Below are positions 13,290 through 24,448 of a stretch of 64,000 nt of DNA, piece by piece. Below the pieces are notes generated by a model. That model saw only the letters and a list, made by a program, of their open reading frames with translations, had not been told where the DNA came from and ran no database searches. The position numbers and the translations under genes were made by a program. The stretch's first letter is position 1. The number at the start of each line of letters is the position of its first letter. The stretch is taken from NCBI GenBank assembly GCA_022316685.1, contig JAKJHU010000036.1, positions 3,359,036 through 3,423,035 of the forward strand, given 5' to 3'. Origin of the DNA: Progne subis subis (taxonomy: Eukaryota; Chordata; Aves; Passeriformes; Hirundinidae).

Positions 13290-13461
13290 CTCTCCAAGAA
13301 ATTCACTCTCTTCTTCTTGTACTCTTGGCTGATCCCATACAGTTATTTCAAGCATTCGTTCTCTAAAATCTCTACGATGTACGTGTGAGTAGAGAAAAGT
13401 TTGATTCCATTTTGGCTCTAGACTTTTCTTTACTGTTTTGGTCCTTCTTTTACTTTTATCA
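13290..13461 (-). CDS. RIMS1: RIMS1 window exon 10: C2A domain, polybasic strand and loop 3
   Basis: A 172-nt exon (phase 2 to 0) coding residues 635-692. It starts SDKSKRRTKTVKKSLEPKWN, containing the polybasic strand of C2A, and continues through QTFLYSHVHRRDFRERMLEI to TVWDQPRVQEEESEFLGE. In loop 3 of calcium-binding C2 domains aspartates occur as DxD and a further Asp; here the positions read WDQP and Glu, so two of the expected ligands are missing. This agrees with the family's loss of calcium binding in C2A. Donor is GAG|GTGATG, an ordinary but non-consensus GT donor. The next intron is only 129 bp. Confidence 0.97.
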
Positions 13462-13780
13462 CTGAAACATAAATATTTTTTGTAAATTATTCATAGAGCT
13501 AAATAAGCAAGTACCATGTACTCATCAGCACCTAACTGTTTTCATTTTCTCTTCAGCAATAATGCCTAAATGAAGAAAGCATTTTCAGCCCAGTTGATCA
13601 CATTCTTACAAAAGACCACAAAGTTAAATTGATACTGACTTGCATGATTCAAGTGTAATTTTTTTTGTTGTAACCATCTATAAAAAATTGTAAAAAAGGA
13701 GTTCTTCATAAGCATTCATTAAAATTTGATTCAATACATGGTAAATTAAAACATAATTTTCCAAACTGGAATACTGTTAC
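13462..13780 (-). other. RIMS1: RIMS1 intron between window exons 9 and 10
   Basis: A 319-bp intron, donor GTAACA and acceptor TATGTTTCAG. Nothing recognisable inside. Confidence 0.88.
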
Positions 13781-13911
13781 CTTCTGTCTGGAAGAAAATA
13801 CATTTTTACATAGGGATTTCGGGGGCGTCCATCTACTCTTGGTGGCAAATCTGTTGCCTGTAGAACATTTACTATTAATTGATGTCCCACTTTGTCATAC
13901 CAGAGTTTAAC
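13781..13911 (-). CDS. RIMS1: RIMS1 window exon 9: C2A domain, first half
   Basis: A 131-nt exon (phase 0 to 2) coding residues 592-634. It reads VKLWYDKVGHQLIVNVLQAT, then DLPPRVDGRPRNPYVKMYFL and PDR. This is the front half of the C2A beta sandwich, including calcium-loop 1. Where calcium-binding C2 domains have two aspartates in this loop, the first is kept (VDG) but the second is Asn (RNPYVK), consistent with the known calcium-independence of the RIM C2A domain. Acceptor is CCTATAG|GTTA and donor GAAG|GTAACA. Confidence 0.97.
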
Positions 13912-14574
13912 CTATAGGAATCAAGTTACCAGAAAACATTACTAAAAATGGAGAAGAAACAGAACTTTCAGATTACATCAAAAATAACCACAATGTTAAA
14001 GTGACAGGGTTTTGTTTTGGTTTTTTTTCCCCAAGACAATGAGCTACATGGCATTTAAAATCCCTTAATATTTAATTAGGTCAGATGGAAAAGATGATGT
14101 TATAAACCAAAGACTTGTATTTATCACAGTTGAATAAAATGATGGTGCCTGGTTGGTACTTACCTTGTTTACTGTACTCACTGCATAATCTTGGATCTGC
14201 AAATGCACCTAAACCAGCATGTCTTAGCTCTGCATCTCAAAAGCTACATTAAATAGGTAGCTCTGCCTGCATCTAATCTCAAGGCATAGTTGAAATCTAT
14301 CTACTCAGATCTGCAACCCTTTCAAAATGTTTATCAAAACAATAATATAAAGCTACATAATTTGTTAAAAGAATCATCATGTTATGAAATTTTTAAGCCT
14401 GCTGTATACTCATGAATTAATATGATAAGTACAAAAAATAATAAATATAAAAAATAAAAGAATGTAGAAAACAAAGTCTAAGTCCTGACAGCATATTTAA
14501 TAAGCAGGACTCCAATTATTATTATAAGAAAGTTCCAAGAAGTACCTAAATTAAAATGCATTACTGAATAGTGT

Positions 14575-14579
14575 GATGC
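14575..14579. repeat. Target-site duplication, left copy (GATGC)
   Basis: GATGC directly before the TG end of the LTR and repeated directly after its CA end at 15999-16003. The pair defines the insertion borders. Confidence 0.78.
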
Positions 14580-15998
14580 TGTACTGGTTTTAGTTAAAAC
14601 GGGGTGGAAACACCAATTAACATAGTGGTTTCACATTCGCCAAATTCTGTTTGCCAAATTTAGTGTAGTGGTCTTAGTGTTTCCTCTCTCTTTGTGGGAG
14701 AAGATCAGGAGAAGCAAAGCAGGCTTAAGCTTAAAAATAAACAGTTTTATTAACACACACTAAAAGAATGGAAAAAAGTTGAAAAAAAAACCAAAATGAA
14801 ACTTCAAAAGACTCTCCTCTTCCCTTAACAAACTTTTACACAAACAAGTCAAAAATATTCTTGTGGCTCTCAATGTCACAAATTGGCAACTGCCTGGAGT
14901 TTTTCCAGATTGTGCTGTTCTACCCATTCGCAGCCTCTCCCCTGGCTCCTTATGGGCCTCTCAGTGTATCTGGGATACTGTTTAAGAATGCTTCCTCTAG
15001 TAAAAAACAAGGATTCTCTTCTTCTATCTCTAAAATTCTTTCTATCTCAAACAAAATAAAGACCTCCTTTAACCCCAGGAGTGAGGGGTTTTAAGATTAT
15101 GAATTAAATCTCAATCATATCAATCCCCAGCTCTGACTAGAACCAGCATTTCCCCAAACAACATTAAGATGTTATAAGAAACAGTCTATTTCTGTATAGT
15201 TTACACTAGAGAAATCTGGTTAAAAATGTCCACATTCTCAATCCCTCCTTCCAATAGTCTTTATCAGTTCTTTCACTCTTTCTCCACTGACTTCATGTGG
15301 TGTCTTTTCTATGTCCACTCTGTCTCTTTCTTCTCCCTCTCAGCGAAGGGTTAGGCCTTGGAAGCTTCATGTTGCCCAGAAAGGGTTAAATCTGCCCAGG
15401 CCTGCAGAGGCCATGTGATTTCTGCAGGACAGCAGTCTCTCCGCTGCTGCACCTCAGATCGGCTGGGCTTGTCCCTGTTGCTCTACTCTTTTTACTCTTT
15501 TTTTTTCTCCATCTGGAATCACTGGGGTGGGGGGAAGAGCTCTGCCCACCCCTGGGTGACAATCGGGGCAGCCTCGGCCTAACCGGGCCCATGGGTGCTA
15601 TCAGGGGCTGGCAGAGATCCCTCCCTGCTCCGGGGCTCCAGGGAAGTTTTCAAAGTAGTTGATGTGAAGCTGCAACCTCTCCTCCCCCACTGGGAGCTGA
15701 TGGAGCCTGGCCAGACCTCGGGCCAGCTGCCCCCACAAAACACGGGGGAGCAGCAGGCCCAACTCAATGTTACCTGTTCATCTGGCCAGGAGGAAAAGGG
15801 CTGACTTGAACAAAATCAGGATTTATGTGGGTACTGCCCAGAGTTGCATTCAACATTCTCAGTGGTCAAAGAAGATACCAATATCCTAACCTATCTCCTG
15901 ATAGGTCCCTGTCCTTTCTAAGACAATTCCAAGGTCCTGACAGGGAAACACTCCACATTCCTCCCTAACTAAAAATTAAACTGTGCCAACCCATGACA
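14580..15998 (-). mobile_element. Endogenous retrovirus solo LTR with 5-bp target duplication
   Basis: The element runs from TGTACTGG to CATGACA and is bounded by identical GATGC pentamers (14575-14579 and 15999-16003). Ends are TG...CA and form an imperfect terminal inverted repeat (TGTACTGG against TGTCATGG). It is more GC-rich than the flanking intron, especially 15360-15800. AATAAA occurs on both strands near 14736-14751, but only a minus-strand orientation puts it sensibly, about 165 nt before the 3' end. I therefore infer that the LTR is in the same orientation as RIMS1. No gag, pol or env sequence is present, so it is a solo LTR left by recombination. A 5-bp duplication is typical of ERVL-like elements; since the next base (t) also matches, 6 bp cannot be fully excluded. 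Confidence 0.82.
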
Positions 15999-16003
15999 GA
16001 TGC
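15999..16003. repeat. Target-site duplication, right copy (GATGC)
   Basis: Second copy of GATGC, immediately after the CA end of the LTR, matching 14575-14579. Confidence 0.78.
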
Positions 16004-16397
16004 TTAACAAATATACAGCCCTTTAAATGCTAACATAAAGAAAATAGTGATACTATGCTTGTTATCTGCAGATTACTGGATACGTACAGCAAAGTAACTA
16101 TTTTCAATGCAGAAGCTACAAAATTACAAGTTTCAAGGCACTTTTATGGGCTCTTCTCAATGTAAATTCCTGCACTCTTTGGTGTAGTAAGACAAAAAAT
16201 TCTTTTGTCTGCTATGATTACAGTGATGGCTTGTTAGTGCATACTGAGGGTATCGAAAAACTTTTGAAAAGTGTTAATCTTTACTAACACTGAACATTTC
16301 TCTTGGCCTCACAACAGGCCTTGGGAATATGCTGGGCTTAGGGACCAGCACTTAACAGATTTCCATTAAAAACTTAAGAAAAACAAAATATGCTCAC

Positions 16398-16510
16398 AGA
16401 AAGCTGCCCTGGTAGGACCTGAGGTGCATCCCGTAGGGCTCCAGGGCTAGTCGGAGATATAACAGAAATAGAAGGCCTTTCCATCTTCTGAGATTCAAAA
16501 GAACTTGAAC
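16398..16510 (-). CDS. RIMS1: RIMS1 window exon 8: Ser-rich connector and first strand of C2A
   Basis: A 113-nt exon (phase 1 to 0) coding residues 554-591. It reads SSSSFESQKMERPSISVISP, then TSPGALRDAPQVLPGQLS. The final GQLS begins the C2A domain. The Ser-rich start and the SVISPTSPG motif carry several possible SP phosphorylation sites, but none is proven from sequence. Acceptor is GTTTTAG|GTTC and donor TCT|GTGAGC. The intron downstream holds a solo LTR. The open frame continues upstream into intron without meaning. Confidence 0.96.
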
Positions 16511-17548
16511 CTAAAACCACATGAAAAACACATGAACTTACCATCCAAAATCTTGATAACTTATGAACTGCTTTTTCTTTGAATTGTATAAAGCTAATGT
16601 AGACACCACAGTGAGAAGACTGCTTGTTTACCCCTGTATCCCAGGTTAAATCTGTCATTATTTGGTTTACTTGAAATAACATATAAAAAAAGTGTTCCTC
16701 ATACATCATTGACAAACCATAGCAGATGTTTTAAATAAAATACTGTTCTCTGCCTGAATTACACATCTCCCTTCCCATGCAAAGTACTCTGATTCTATGA
16801 TCCTAAGTCTTTGATGAATAAACCACACCTGTTGTATGGATTATACTCCCAGCAGCCTCTGAAATTTTAACAGGAAGACATGCCGGACATGAATCTGGCA
16901 TGGACGGTATTTCAGCAACTGCTGGACATCATCAGTTCTCCCCTAGTGAAACAGAGCCCTCATTCATGATATGAGCTTTTGACAAGTGAGCACACCTTCC
17001 CTGTCCTAGGGAAGGTTTCTAGTGGCACCTCAGGAAAGGCTCAGACGGGAAAGGTTTGGGAGCCATGGCCCTCAAATACTCTGGTTGAAAACATTCAAAT
17101 GGCACAGTTGAAAAGAACACCAGTCTTTTGAAGTATGCACAAAAAAATGGCCTAACCAAGGTTTTCTTGTTAAAAAACAGAGAAACAAGAACTCTGGACT
17201 TACTGCATGATGCAGGAGATGAAATCCTGACACCATTTGTACCCTTGTCAGTCCCCTATGCCTGTTTTCTCTCTTATGTTAGGGGAAGTAAATTATTATT
17301 TTGGTACTGACACATAAGATATGGAATGAAAACACAGAATTCTGCTAACTTTGGAAATCTGTATATGTTTAATAAAATCCATATTGCTTCCAATACAACA
17401 CACAAAACCAAAACCCATTCAATTTTGTCATGCAAAAACCTCAGAGCCAATGCAATTTCCACAGATCATCACTCAGAAATGCCATAGCTGAAATAATTTT
17501 GTTGAGTACATGATCATGCTTAAAGAAAGGAACAAGGTGTGTACTCAC
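16511..17548 (-). other. RIMS1: RIMS1 intron between window exons 7 and 8
   Basis: A 1.0-kb intron with donor GTGAGT and acceptor GGTTTTAG. I see no gene, repeat or regulatory element that I can support. Confidence 0.85.
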
Positions 17549-17595
17549 TAGACTCTAATGGGGGGTGGGAAGTCTCGGGAATCCGTGGAATATCA
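17549..17595 (-). CDS. RIMS1: RIMS1 window exon 7: 47-nt connector exon
   Basis: A 47-nt exon (phase 2 to 1; acceptor TTTTAG|TGATATT, donor TCTA|GTGAGT) coding residues 538-553. After the shared glycine it reads DIPRIPETSHPPLES and leads from the PDZ domain into the Ser-rich stretch before C2A. Mammalian RIM1 has ESSHPPLESSS here. It is the smallest coding exon in the window and is too short to show as an open frame by itself. It was located from the expected protein text, the splice sites and the phases on both sides. Confidence 0.94.
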
Positions 17596-20500
17596 CTAAA
17601 ATGTGAATACATAGTAATTAGAAACAACAGAGACAACCTTTGGCTGTGACAAATACATCATTGGGACAGTCTTTTAGAAACATGGATCCGTTTCCATTCT
17701 AACAGGTTACAAGGAAAGAAAGAGGAAATATTTAAAGGCATACTTTTCACTACCACTCATGAAAATCACACTAACGCATACTACCTTCAGGGTAAGGAAC
17801 TAGCAGATATAACAATATGAGCACTACAACATTAACATTGTGGATGGATTACAGGATACTTTTACAACTGGAACAATGAAGAAAGAGAACTTTTAGGAAG
17901 AGAAAAATATACGGTACATAGCTGTACTTCCTTTGCCAAAAGGAAATACAGCTACGGTTTTTCAACTATTTCTTGGAGGAACAAAAATCAAAAAAATAAG
18001 ACAAAGATTAACTCACTAGTAATTTTTATATAAACGTCTCAAGGTGTTCAGAGAACGAAACTGATGAAAATGTCTTAAAGTAATAAAAAAGGAAAATAAA
18101 GAACATTAGCAGTGTTAAACAAACAAGTGAATAATGCATTTCTCCAAAGGATAAAAGAAAATTAAACCATATTACAATTGGGCATGGACATATTTCAACA
18201 CATACATATCCAACACATAAACAGATACAAGATAAACTGATTAAGTCTACACACATCTATCAGCATTCTTCCATCAATAAATTCATTCAATGCTAGTTCC
18301 TGGCTCTTTCTATTCTCAGCCATCCTTGAGATGTAATACATTACAAGAGCAAAAATCCTCTAGTATTGCACAAATCTTAACAAAGCAGCAGAGCAGGGAA
18401 GTGGAAACAAAACTCTTCAGTGAATTACTTGAATGTATTTTCATCCACACAGACTAATCCAAAATCAGAACTGCAATTACATTTCTGAAGAACATTTACA
18501 AGATTTTAAGTCTATAGTTGAGAAGTTTAAAGGTATTCAGACTGTCTCTTTGTTACATACAGAAATCTTTCTGACTTGGAAGTCAGTAAAACTAAGACTC
18601 GTAGGTATATAAAAGTCACTTATGAAAAAGAAATAGGCACTTGTATTAGAAAAAGAATGCAGCAGTGCCCAATCACAGTCAATGAGCCTTAAAGTCACTT
18701 TTTATGTCCTGCAATTTAAATTTGCAGGTGTCTGTTTTAAAATAGACTATTTCAGCTCTGCATCAATGTCTCAAATCAGCTTAAACCTCCATCACTAAAT
18801 AAGAATGTGCTTCTCCTTGTCTTAACTTACATTAGTCAAGAATAATGTGGTTTCCTCAAACTCATGGAATTATAGCTGAATTTGTCATCCTTGACATGGC
18901 ACAGTACTACTCTACAAACATACGAACAGATTAATGACCTCTTGCACAGCAGGGCTGCTGTGCAGTCTTCTTCCTATTAAATTTTCTCTTTTTCAAGGTC
19001 AGACTTTTCCAGGGCATTTCTTATCATTCTGAAGTATTTACTTACCGATAATCAGATTTTTCTGTTCAATACGTTAAGTTTGCAATATTTTCTTGTGCTA
19101 GAATATGAACACTCTCATCTGCATTATAGCAGCTGTTTGTAATAACATCACTTTTCACATATCTAAACGAAGGTTCAAGGTGCAAGGACTGTTTCAACAT
19201 GGAAAGTGCCGCCCACAGTGTCAAGTTCTATAGTCCTGGCATGGTTAAAAAAAGACTCTAAAATGAATTCTGTTTGGATTTTTCTCCTTGTATTGTCAAC
19301 AATACAGTAGAAAAAAAAAACCCAAAAGGCTAAAGATAAATGTCAAATATTAATTATACATAAAAGCACTTATTAACTGATTCATGTTTATGGTAAGGCA
19401 CTGTCACACTATTACAACCAACACAGAAAAAAATTAATAATAAATCAACATGAGAAACAGATTCACACAATTTACAAGAGGATTAAATGCTCGCATTTCA
19501 ATTAGACAATGAACATTCTAAAAGGAAACTATAATCTAAAAATTTTCATGTAACAAAACTAGTCTTATCTAGCCTGCTTTTAATTTTCACTGCAGAAAAT
19601 ATACTGACATATGATTTACAGAAAAGCTCCTTAAAAGAAATAGTAGTTCATGACTTAAAACTAGACTAATCAAAGAAAAACAAAGTGAAAAGTTGTGCAA
19701 CTGAGTATCTAATACAGTAACAAAATTTTATTCCCCCTTTGGAGCAAGATGAACTTGAGAAAGCAGTGTCAGAGACACCTCCAGTAGAGAGCTGTCAACT
19801 TCAAACTTTGTCTGTCTATCTCTGCCTTGGAAGACAAAGGTACTTTGTGGTCTTACATGATATTACATATTACTATTTTATGCCTGATCCTTTCATGCCT
19901 CAATAACTATATTAATTAAACCAAACTATACCTTAGGTTGAAACTACTCTGTACAGATATATGGTTTGTGAGAATCACTATTTTGCACAGGAACAGCTAT
20001 AATTTCTCTGAGGGATATAGTCAAGAGGTTGATCACTGAAGACAAACCAAATTCAAATGTGGTTGTAACCCATGCTTTTTAGGTTGTCCTAGGAACCGAT
20101 GTAACCTAGTTCTACACTCCAGAGAGTTTCTGAAGAGTACATCTCCCCAGTGCTCATCCTGCTATTTCCAAAACCATTCCTTCCCATCAGAACCTGTAGA
20201 TCAGTCTGCAGTTTGCAATAATTACTTGAGCAGCTCTCTGGAGTTCAGCACTGCCTGGTTTGTGATGGAGGTTCAACCTCCTTGCCAGGACCTAGACCAC
20301 AGTAACCAATCCTGCACAGAGGAGCTGAATCATATCAGAGAAACAACAGTGTTGGCAGCATTATCTGTGGAAATCTAAGCACAGATAACTAGCATCTGAC
20401 AAAGAAAACAGAGACAAACAAAAAACCCCATTTGTTTTACCTGCACTATCCCATAGAGCACACAAGAGATGGTGAGTTAGTTACCATGCCAGGCTTCTTC

Positions 20501-22825
20501 TCCAAAAGATATACTGCCAGAGGATCCTCCGGGCAGTCCTACGTTAACCACCTCTCACATTGTATGCATATTCATAGGTAATTTTCCCCCTCATATTGAG
20601 ATGGCCAACCCATTAATTCTGCTTTTTATAGTTTTCTTATCTACCTTGTATTGCAGCCATTAGAATTAGTGTCAATTAGCTTCTATGGAGTTTCCACGGT
20701 ACTATTGCAGTTATACTGTTTATTGTTGTTATGCCTTTAGCTGATAATAGTGTTATGCTGCTTCATATTTTTCTCTAATAAACATCCTACAATTATTCAT
20801 TACTTAAAATTACATTTGCTGGCAGACAGAGAAATCCAAATTTACAAGACTGAACAAATTGTTTAGACCACAATTTTGTAACTGGCAGTCTAATTTGTGG
20901 GCAGTCTAATTTGTGGACTTACAGTCCTTCCATTATTCACTTAAGGGCAAACTGTGTCATATTTGGGCTTTTTAGACTGAATATGCTAGGAATTTTTAAA
21001 TCAAGACCATTAAAAGTGCTGGTACATTATTTGCATTATTAATACTGAGAGATGAAAACACTTAAATTATGTAGATGAAATACCATTTTCAGGCCTTTCG
21101 GGAACTTATTCCCTCACAGGAATTTTATCTGTAATGGATTATCACTTAATGCTGTATCCAAGCAACTTCAATTTTGCTTAGTCAGCATCTAAAAGTACCC
21201 ACAAAACTTTGACATACAAGATGTCTTGGATGGGCTGAAATAAAATTCCCTGTCATGAATCCGAAACCATCACACAGTTTGGAAAACAAGACAAGCACAG
21301 AACTTTAAAACTTAAAGACTGATCCCTTCTACCCTGCAATAATGGGTCAAAGCCCAGTTGTTTTCTGACAGATTGAGATTTACCTGTCTGTCATCTGAAA
21401 ATAACTAAAAAAATCAGACATTGTACAATGGAGAAAATCCTAATAGTAGTTATCAAAACAAAGAGCATGCTGCACAGGATTTTCTTTATCCTTTTTTTTT
21501 CTTTTTTCTTAATAATTATGATCTACGTAAATTGTGCTGCATAATGAAAAATGGTTTGCTTGCATTAACAGTTCACTTTCATTTTATCCCTAGCTCTGCT
21601 TTTTCTTGTATTTTTTAAAGAATATCTCCTAATTTATCTGACTCGAGAAATGCAAAATAAAGCTTCTACTCCCCCACAATCTCCAGCTGGATGGTAATTT
21701 TAGCATTTAACAGACACTATTATTTCATCAGACATTCATTTTCCATTATCAAACTGATAAGTGGAATTGCCTAATAATGTCGATTTTATTTAAATACTTT
21801 TAACAAAGATTGCCATTAAAGCAAAATGTATTTGCAAAATAAAGCTACACTCACAAAGCACAGACAAAATCAATAATCAAAATGTAAAAATGATATTTTA
21901 GTCAGAAAGAAAATGAATAGTTTTTCATTTCTAAAACTGAAAAAGTATCATATTTGACACAAGCAAAAATTATAAGTTCAAATGAAAACAACAAATTCAA
22001 AAAAAAATTTTTATTGTAAATCATGCGACCATGTTTCACAAGGTAAATGTGAATTTTACATAATTATTCATATTCAATTTTTTAAGACTTAGCTCTTAAC
22101 ATTCCTGATATCACCAAAACTATTATCACTAATGCAGGGCCAATCCCCCTAATTTTATCAATTTGAACAGATTTTATTTTACTTCTAAGGCTTTTTCAGG
22201 AAATTGAGAATATAAAAATTATTGTCACAAAACTCCGAATCTGGGTTAAAAATAATTAAAAAAAAAAAAAAAAAAAAGAGACTATAAATGTAACACATTA
22301 ATGCTAATTTTTGATTGAAGCTTTTCTTCCATGTGTGACATTGACAACAATCATTTAAGGGTAAATACAGTCTTTTCAATTACGAGTTTTGTGTTTCCAT
22401 TTTTAGCTCTTTAAAGAAGGCCTGTTTAAACTCCTGCTAGTATTCGCTTATTAGAATCCTGCAATGCTTCCCTCCACTCATGAAGACCTTTATAAGTTAT
22501 TCCGATCTAGTAGGCTGAAAGCCTGAAAACCAGAAGTTTGTCATGCACAGGTGTACCCAATCCACCAATTTTCCTTTGCCACTTTGCAAAAGCCTTTATA
22601 GTATTTTGACCACACAGAAAACAACATTTATGCTTATAGGTCACTGTAAAGGCACAAGACTGTAAATGGTAATGAAGAAAACAGACTACACAGACTGTCA
22701 ATAACAGAAAGAGAATTGTATCCCATTATTAAGCAATAAAAAATAATTAACTCACAAATAATCCCTTTAAGATTCCTATTAACAGAAGTAATAACTATGC
22801 TTAAGAAGCAAGACTTTAGCCTTAC
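17596..22825 (-). other. RIMS1: RIMS1 intron between window exons 6 and 7
   Basis: A 5.2-kb AT-rich intron. It contains a 19-20-nt poly(A) run near 22258-22276, a T/C run near 21490-21510 and an exact 16-bp tandem duplication at 20885-20916. No gene or recognised transposon. Confidence 0.85.
20885..20916. repeat. Exact 16-bp tandem duplication
   Basis: GCAGTCTAATTTGTGG occurs twice in immediate succession (20885-20900 and 20901-20916) without change, suggesting a recent small duplication in the intron between window exons 6 and 7. Confidence 0.92.
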
Positions 22826-22949
22826 CCAATAGGCCTTGAAACAATGATTTCAACTTGAGGTTCTGATTTTGATTCTAAAATAATATTGTAAACTTCTTCA
22901 TTCGTAGCTCCAGGCAAGGGTTTACCATTCCATTCTAGAACTTCATCCC
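22826..22949 (-). CDS. RIMS1: RIMS1 window exon 6: end of PDZ domain
   Basis: A 124-nt exon (phase 1 to 2) coding residues 497-537. It reads DEVLEWNGKPLPGATNEEVY, then NIILESKSEPQVEIIVSRPI, the last strands and the second helix of the PDZ domain whose start contacts the ligand side chain. All PDZ secondary-structure elements are thus accounted for by exons 4-6, and the domain looks intact. The acceptor follows an unusual TTAAATTCAAG with few pyrimidines; the donor is GG|GTAAGG. Confidence 0.96.
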
Positions 22950-24348
22950 CTTGAATTTAAAGAGAAGTTTATCTCAATTCCACATTCTTTTACAGAGAAT
23001 GAAATTTATATTTTCAAGTAACATAAAAACAATTAAAATCACAAAAGAGCTACACTGAAACTTTCAGACACTTTCCTTCCAAGGTGCTTTTCAGCTGGTT
23101 GGCTTCCAGTGCTTACTCTTGCACAAGGATGTTCTGTTCCTCATGCAAGACTTCATATTTGCAATTATTAAAATTTATGAAGTTTGTACAATTACTCAGA
23201 GTTTTATCAACTACCCCAATTTTGGATGTTTTTTATAAGGGCAAAAGTGGTTTTTGATAACTTCAAGGATTCATCCATGCCTTTTTTGTGTGCTTTAGTC
23301 CTATGCAATAGGATGACACTTTCACTCACTGGAAACATGCAGAACAATATATATTTTTTCTGGGAAATAATTTTGGCTCTAAAAGTACTTTTAGAAATTA
23401 AAAATAGCTTTCATTTAAAAAAACCCAAAAAACCTAGACCAGAAATAGAAAATTAGGATTTCAGCCTAAATGGTTTAAGATTAGTGGAGACATATTTATT
23501 TTCTGTAATTATAATCTGCATTTAAAATCTGTAAACAACTATAACAGCTGGTGTTATCTATCCCATCTATATTGATTTGGTAAGAAAGAAAAAATTAAAA
23601 ATGCAAAATAAAAGTAGAATATTGTTAGAGATTCATCCTCCTTTTTAGTTCTATATTACTATCTGCTTCACACAATTATCCCAAAGCCATACACATTGGC
23701 ACTGGAGCTTCTGAGTTCTTAAGGCACTACATAGGTACTTTGGTTTGCTAAAACAACACTTGGAAAGTAGTCGCTTAGAGCTATAGTAAAAATAAAAGCA
23801 CTAAAAAGTGACTTTGAAAACCAAATGCTATGCATAATTCTCACTTCATTTGGAAGCTTGAAAAGTGCCATTAGCACAGCCATTAATTTGTAAGTGCAAC
23901 ATATACATCTAATAGAAATGAAATATTTTAGGATCATTTTTTTGGCTTGTTTTCCATTTTCATTTGTAACAATTAACGCTGAAAGGAACACTAATAAAAT
24001 CAACTGTGTATACAGGGCGTCATCCTTCAGTGATGTGAATATTGTTTGCCACAATCAGTTTTAAAAAAAATGTTTGCATTGCTTCTGAGGAGTGTAATAA
24101 GCAGCTCCTGAGCTAGCAAACAAAAATTTACCAGTGTCACCCAATCCTGTGACCAGCATTCCTAAGGAGTGTCTTTTGTTCTGCCCATACATCCAAGCAA
24201 TTGGTGTTCATATTAATTAGAAATGTGGGCAACCATGGCAGTTCAGAATAACATTACAGTATTCTGTATTTAAAAAATATTACCATAACACATGACAAAT
24301 GTTAGTATAAATTAAAGTTTGCATTCAATAGGCCATTACTAAATTTAC
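22950..24348 (-). other. RIMS1: RIMS1 intron between window exons 5 and 6
   Basis: A 1.4-kb AT-rich intron, donor GTAAAT and acceptor AAATTCAAG. An open frame of about 110 codons on the minus strand at 23719-24054 has no recognisable similarity. No repeats of note. Confidence 0.85.
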
Positions 24349-24448
24349 CTGCTCTGAGATGCCCCACCACATCAGCCAAGCTACCTTTCTTCACTTTGGT
24401 AATGAAGGCACCGAGTCGTCCTAATTCTGTCATTTTTCCTCCAACAAC
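24349..24448 (-). CDS. RIMS1: RIMS1 window exon 5: PDZ domain core
   Basis: A 100-nt exon (phase 0 to 1) coding residues 464-496 plus one base. It reads VVGGKMTELGRLGAFITKVK followed by KGSLADVVGHLRAG, the second and third strands and first helix of the PDZ domain. The VVGGK part completes the carboxylate-binding loop begun in exon 4. The region is nearly identical to mammalian RIM1, with TEL in place of TDL. The acceptor lacks a strong pyrimidine tract but the frame, phase and protein match leave little doubt. Donor is GCAG|GTAAAT. Confidence 0.96.

Larger units (their letters stand above)
13912..16397 (-). other. RIMS1: RIMS1 intron between window exons 8 and 9, mostly LTR
   Basis: A 2.5-kb intron with donor GTGAGC and acceptor TTCCTATAG. 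About 57% of it is the solo LTR at 14580-15998. The remaining unique sequence (13912-14574 and 16004-16397) is AT-rich, with no further feature recognised. Confidence 0.9.

Noticed and set aside
15386..15804. Overlapping open frames on both strands in the GC-rich part of the LTR
   Set aside because: They follow from GC content and lack of stops, not from protein similarity; the region is non-coding LTR sequence.
23719..24054. 111-codon minus-strand open frame in the intron between the PDZ exons
   Set aside because: Composition is random-looking (Leu/Ile/Lys-rich), and the flanking PDZ exons join perfectly without it.
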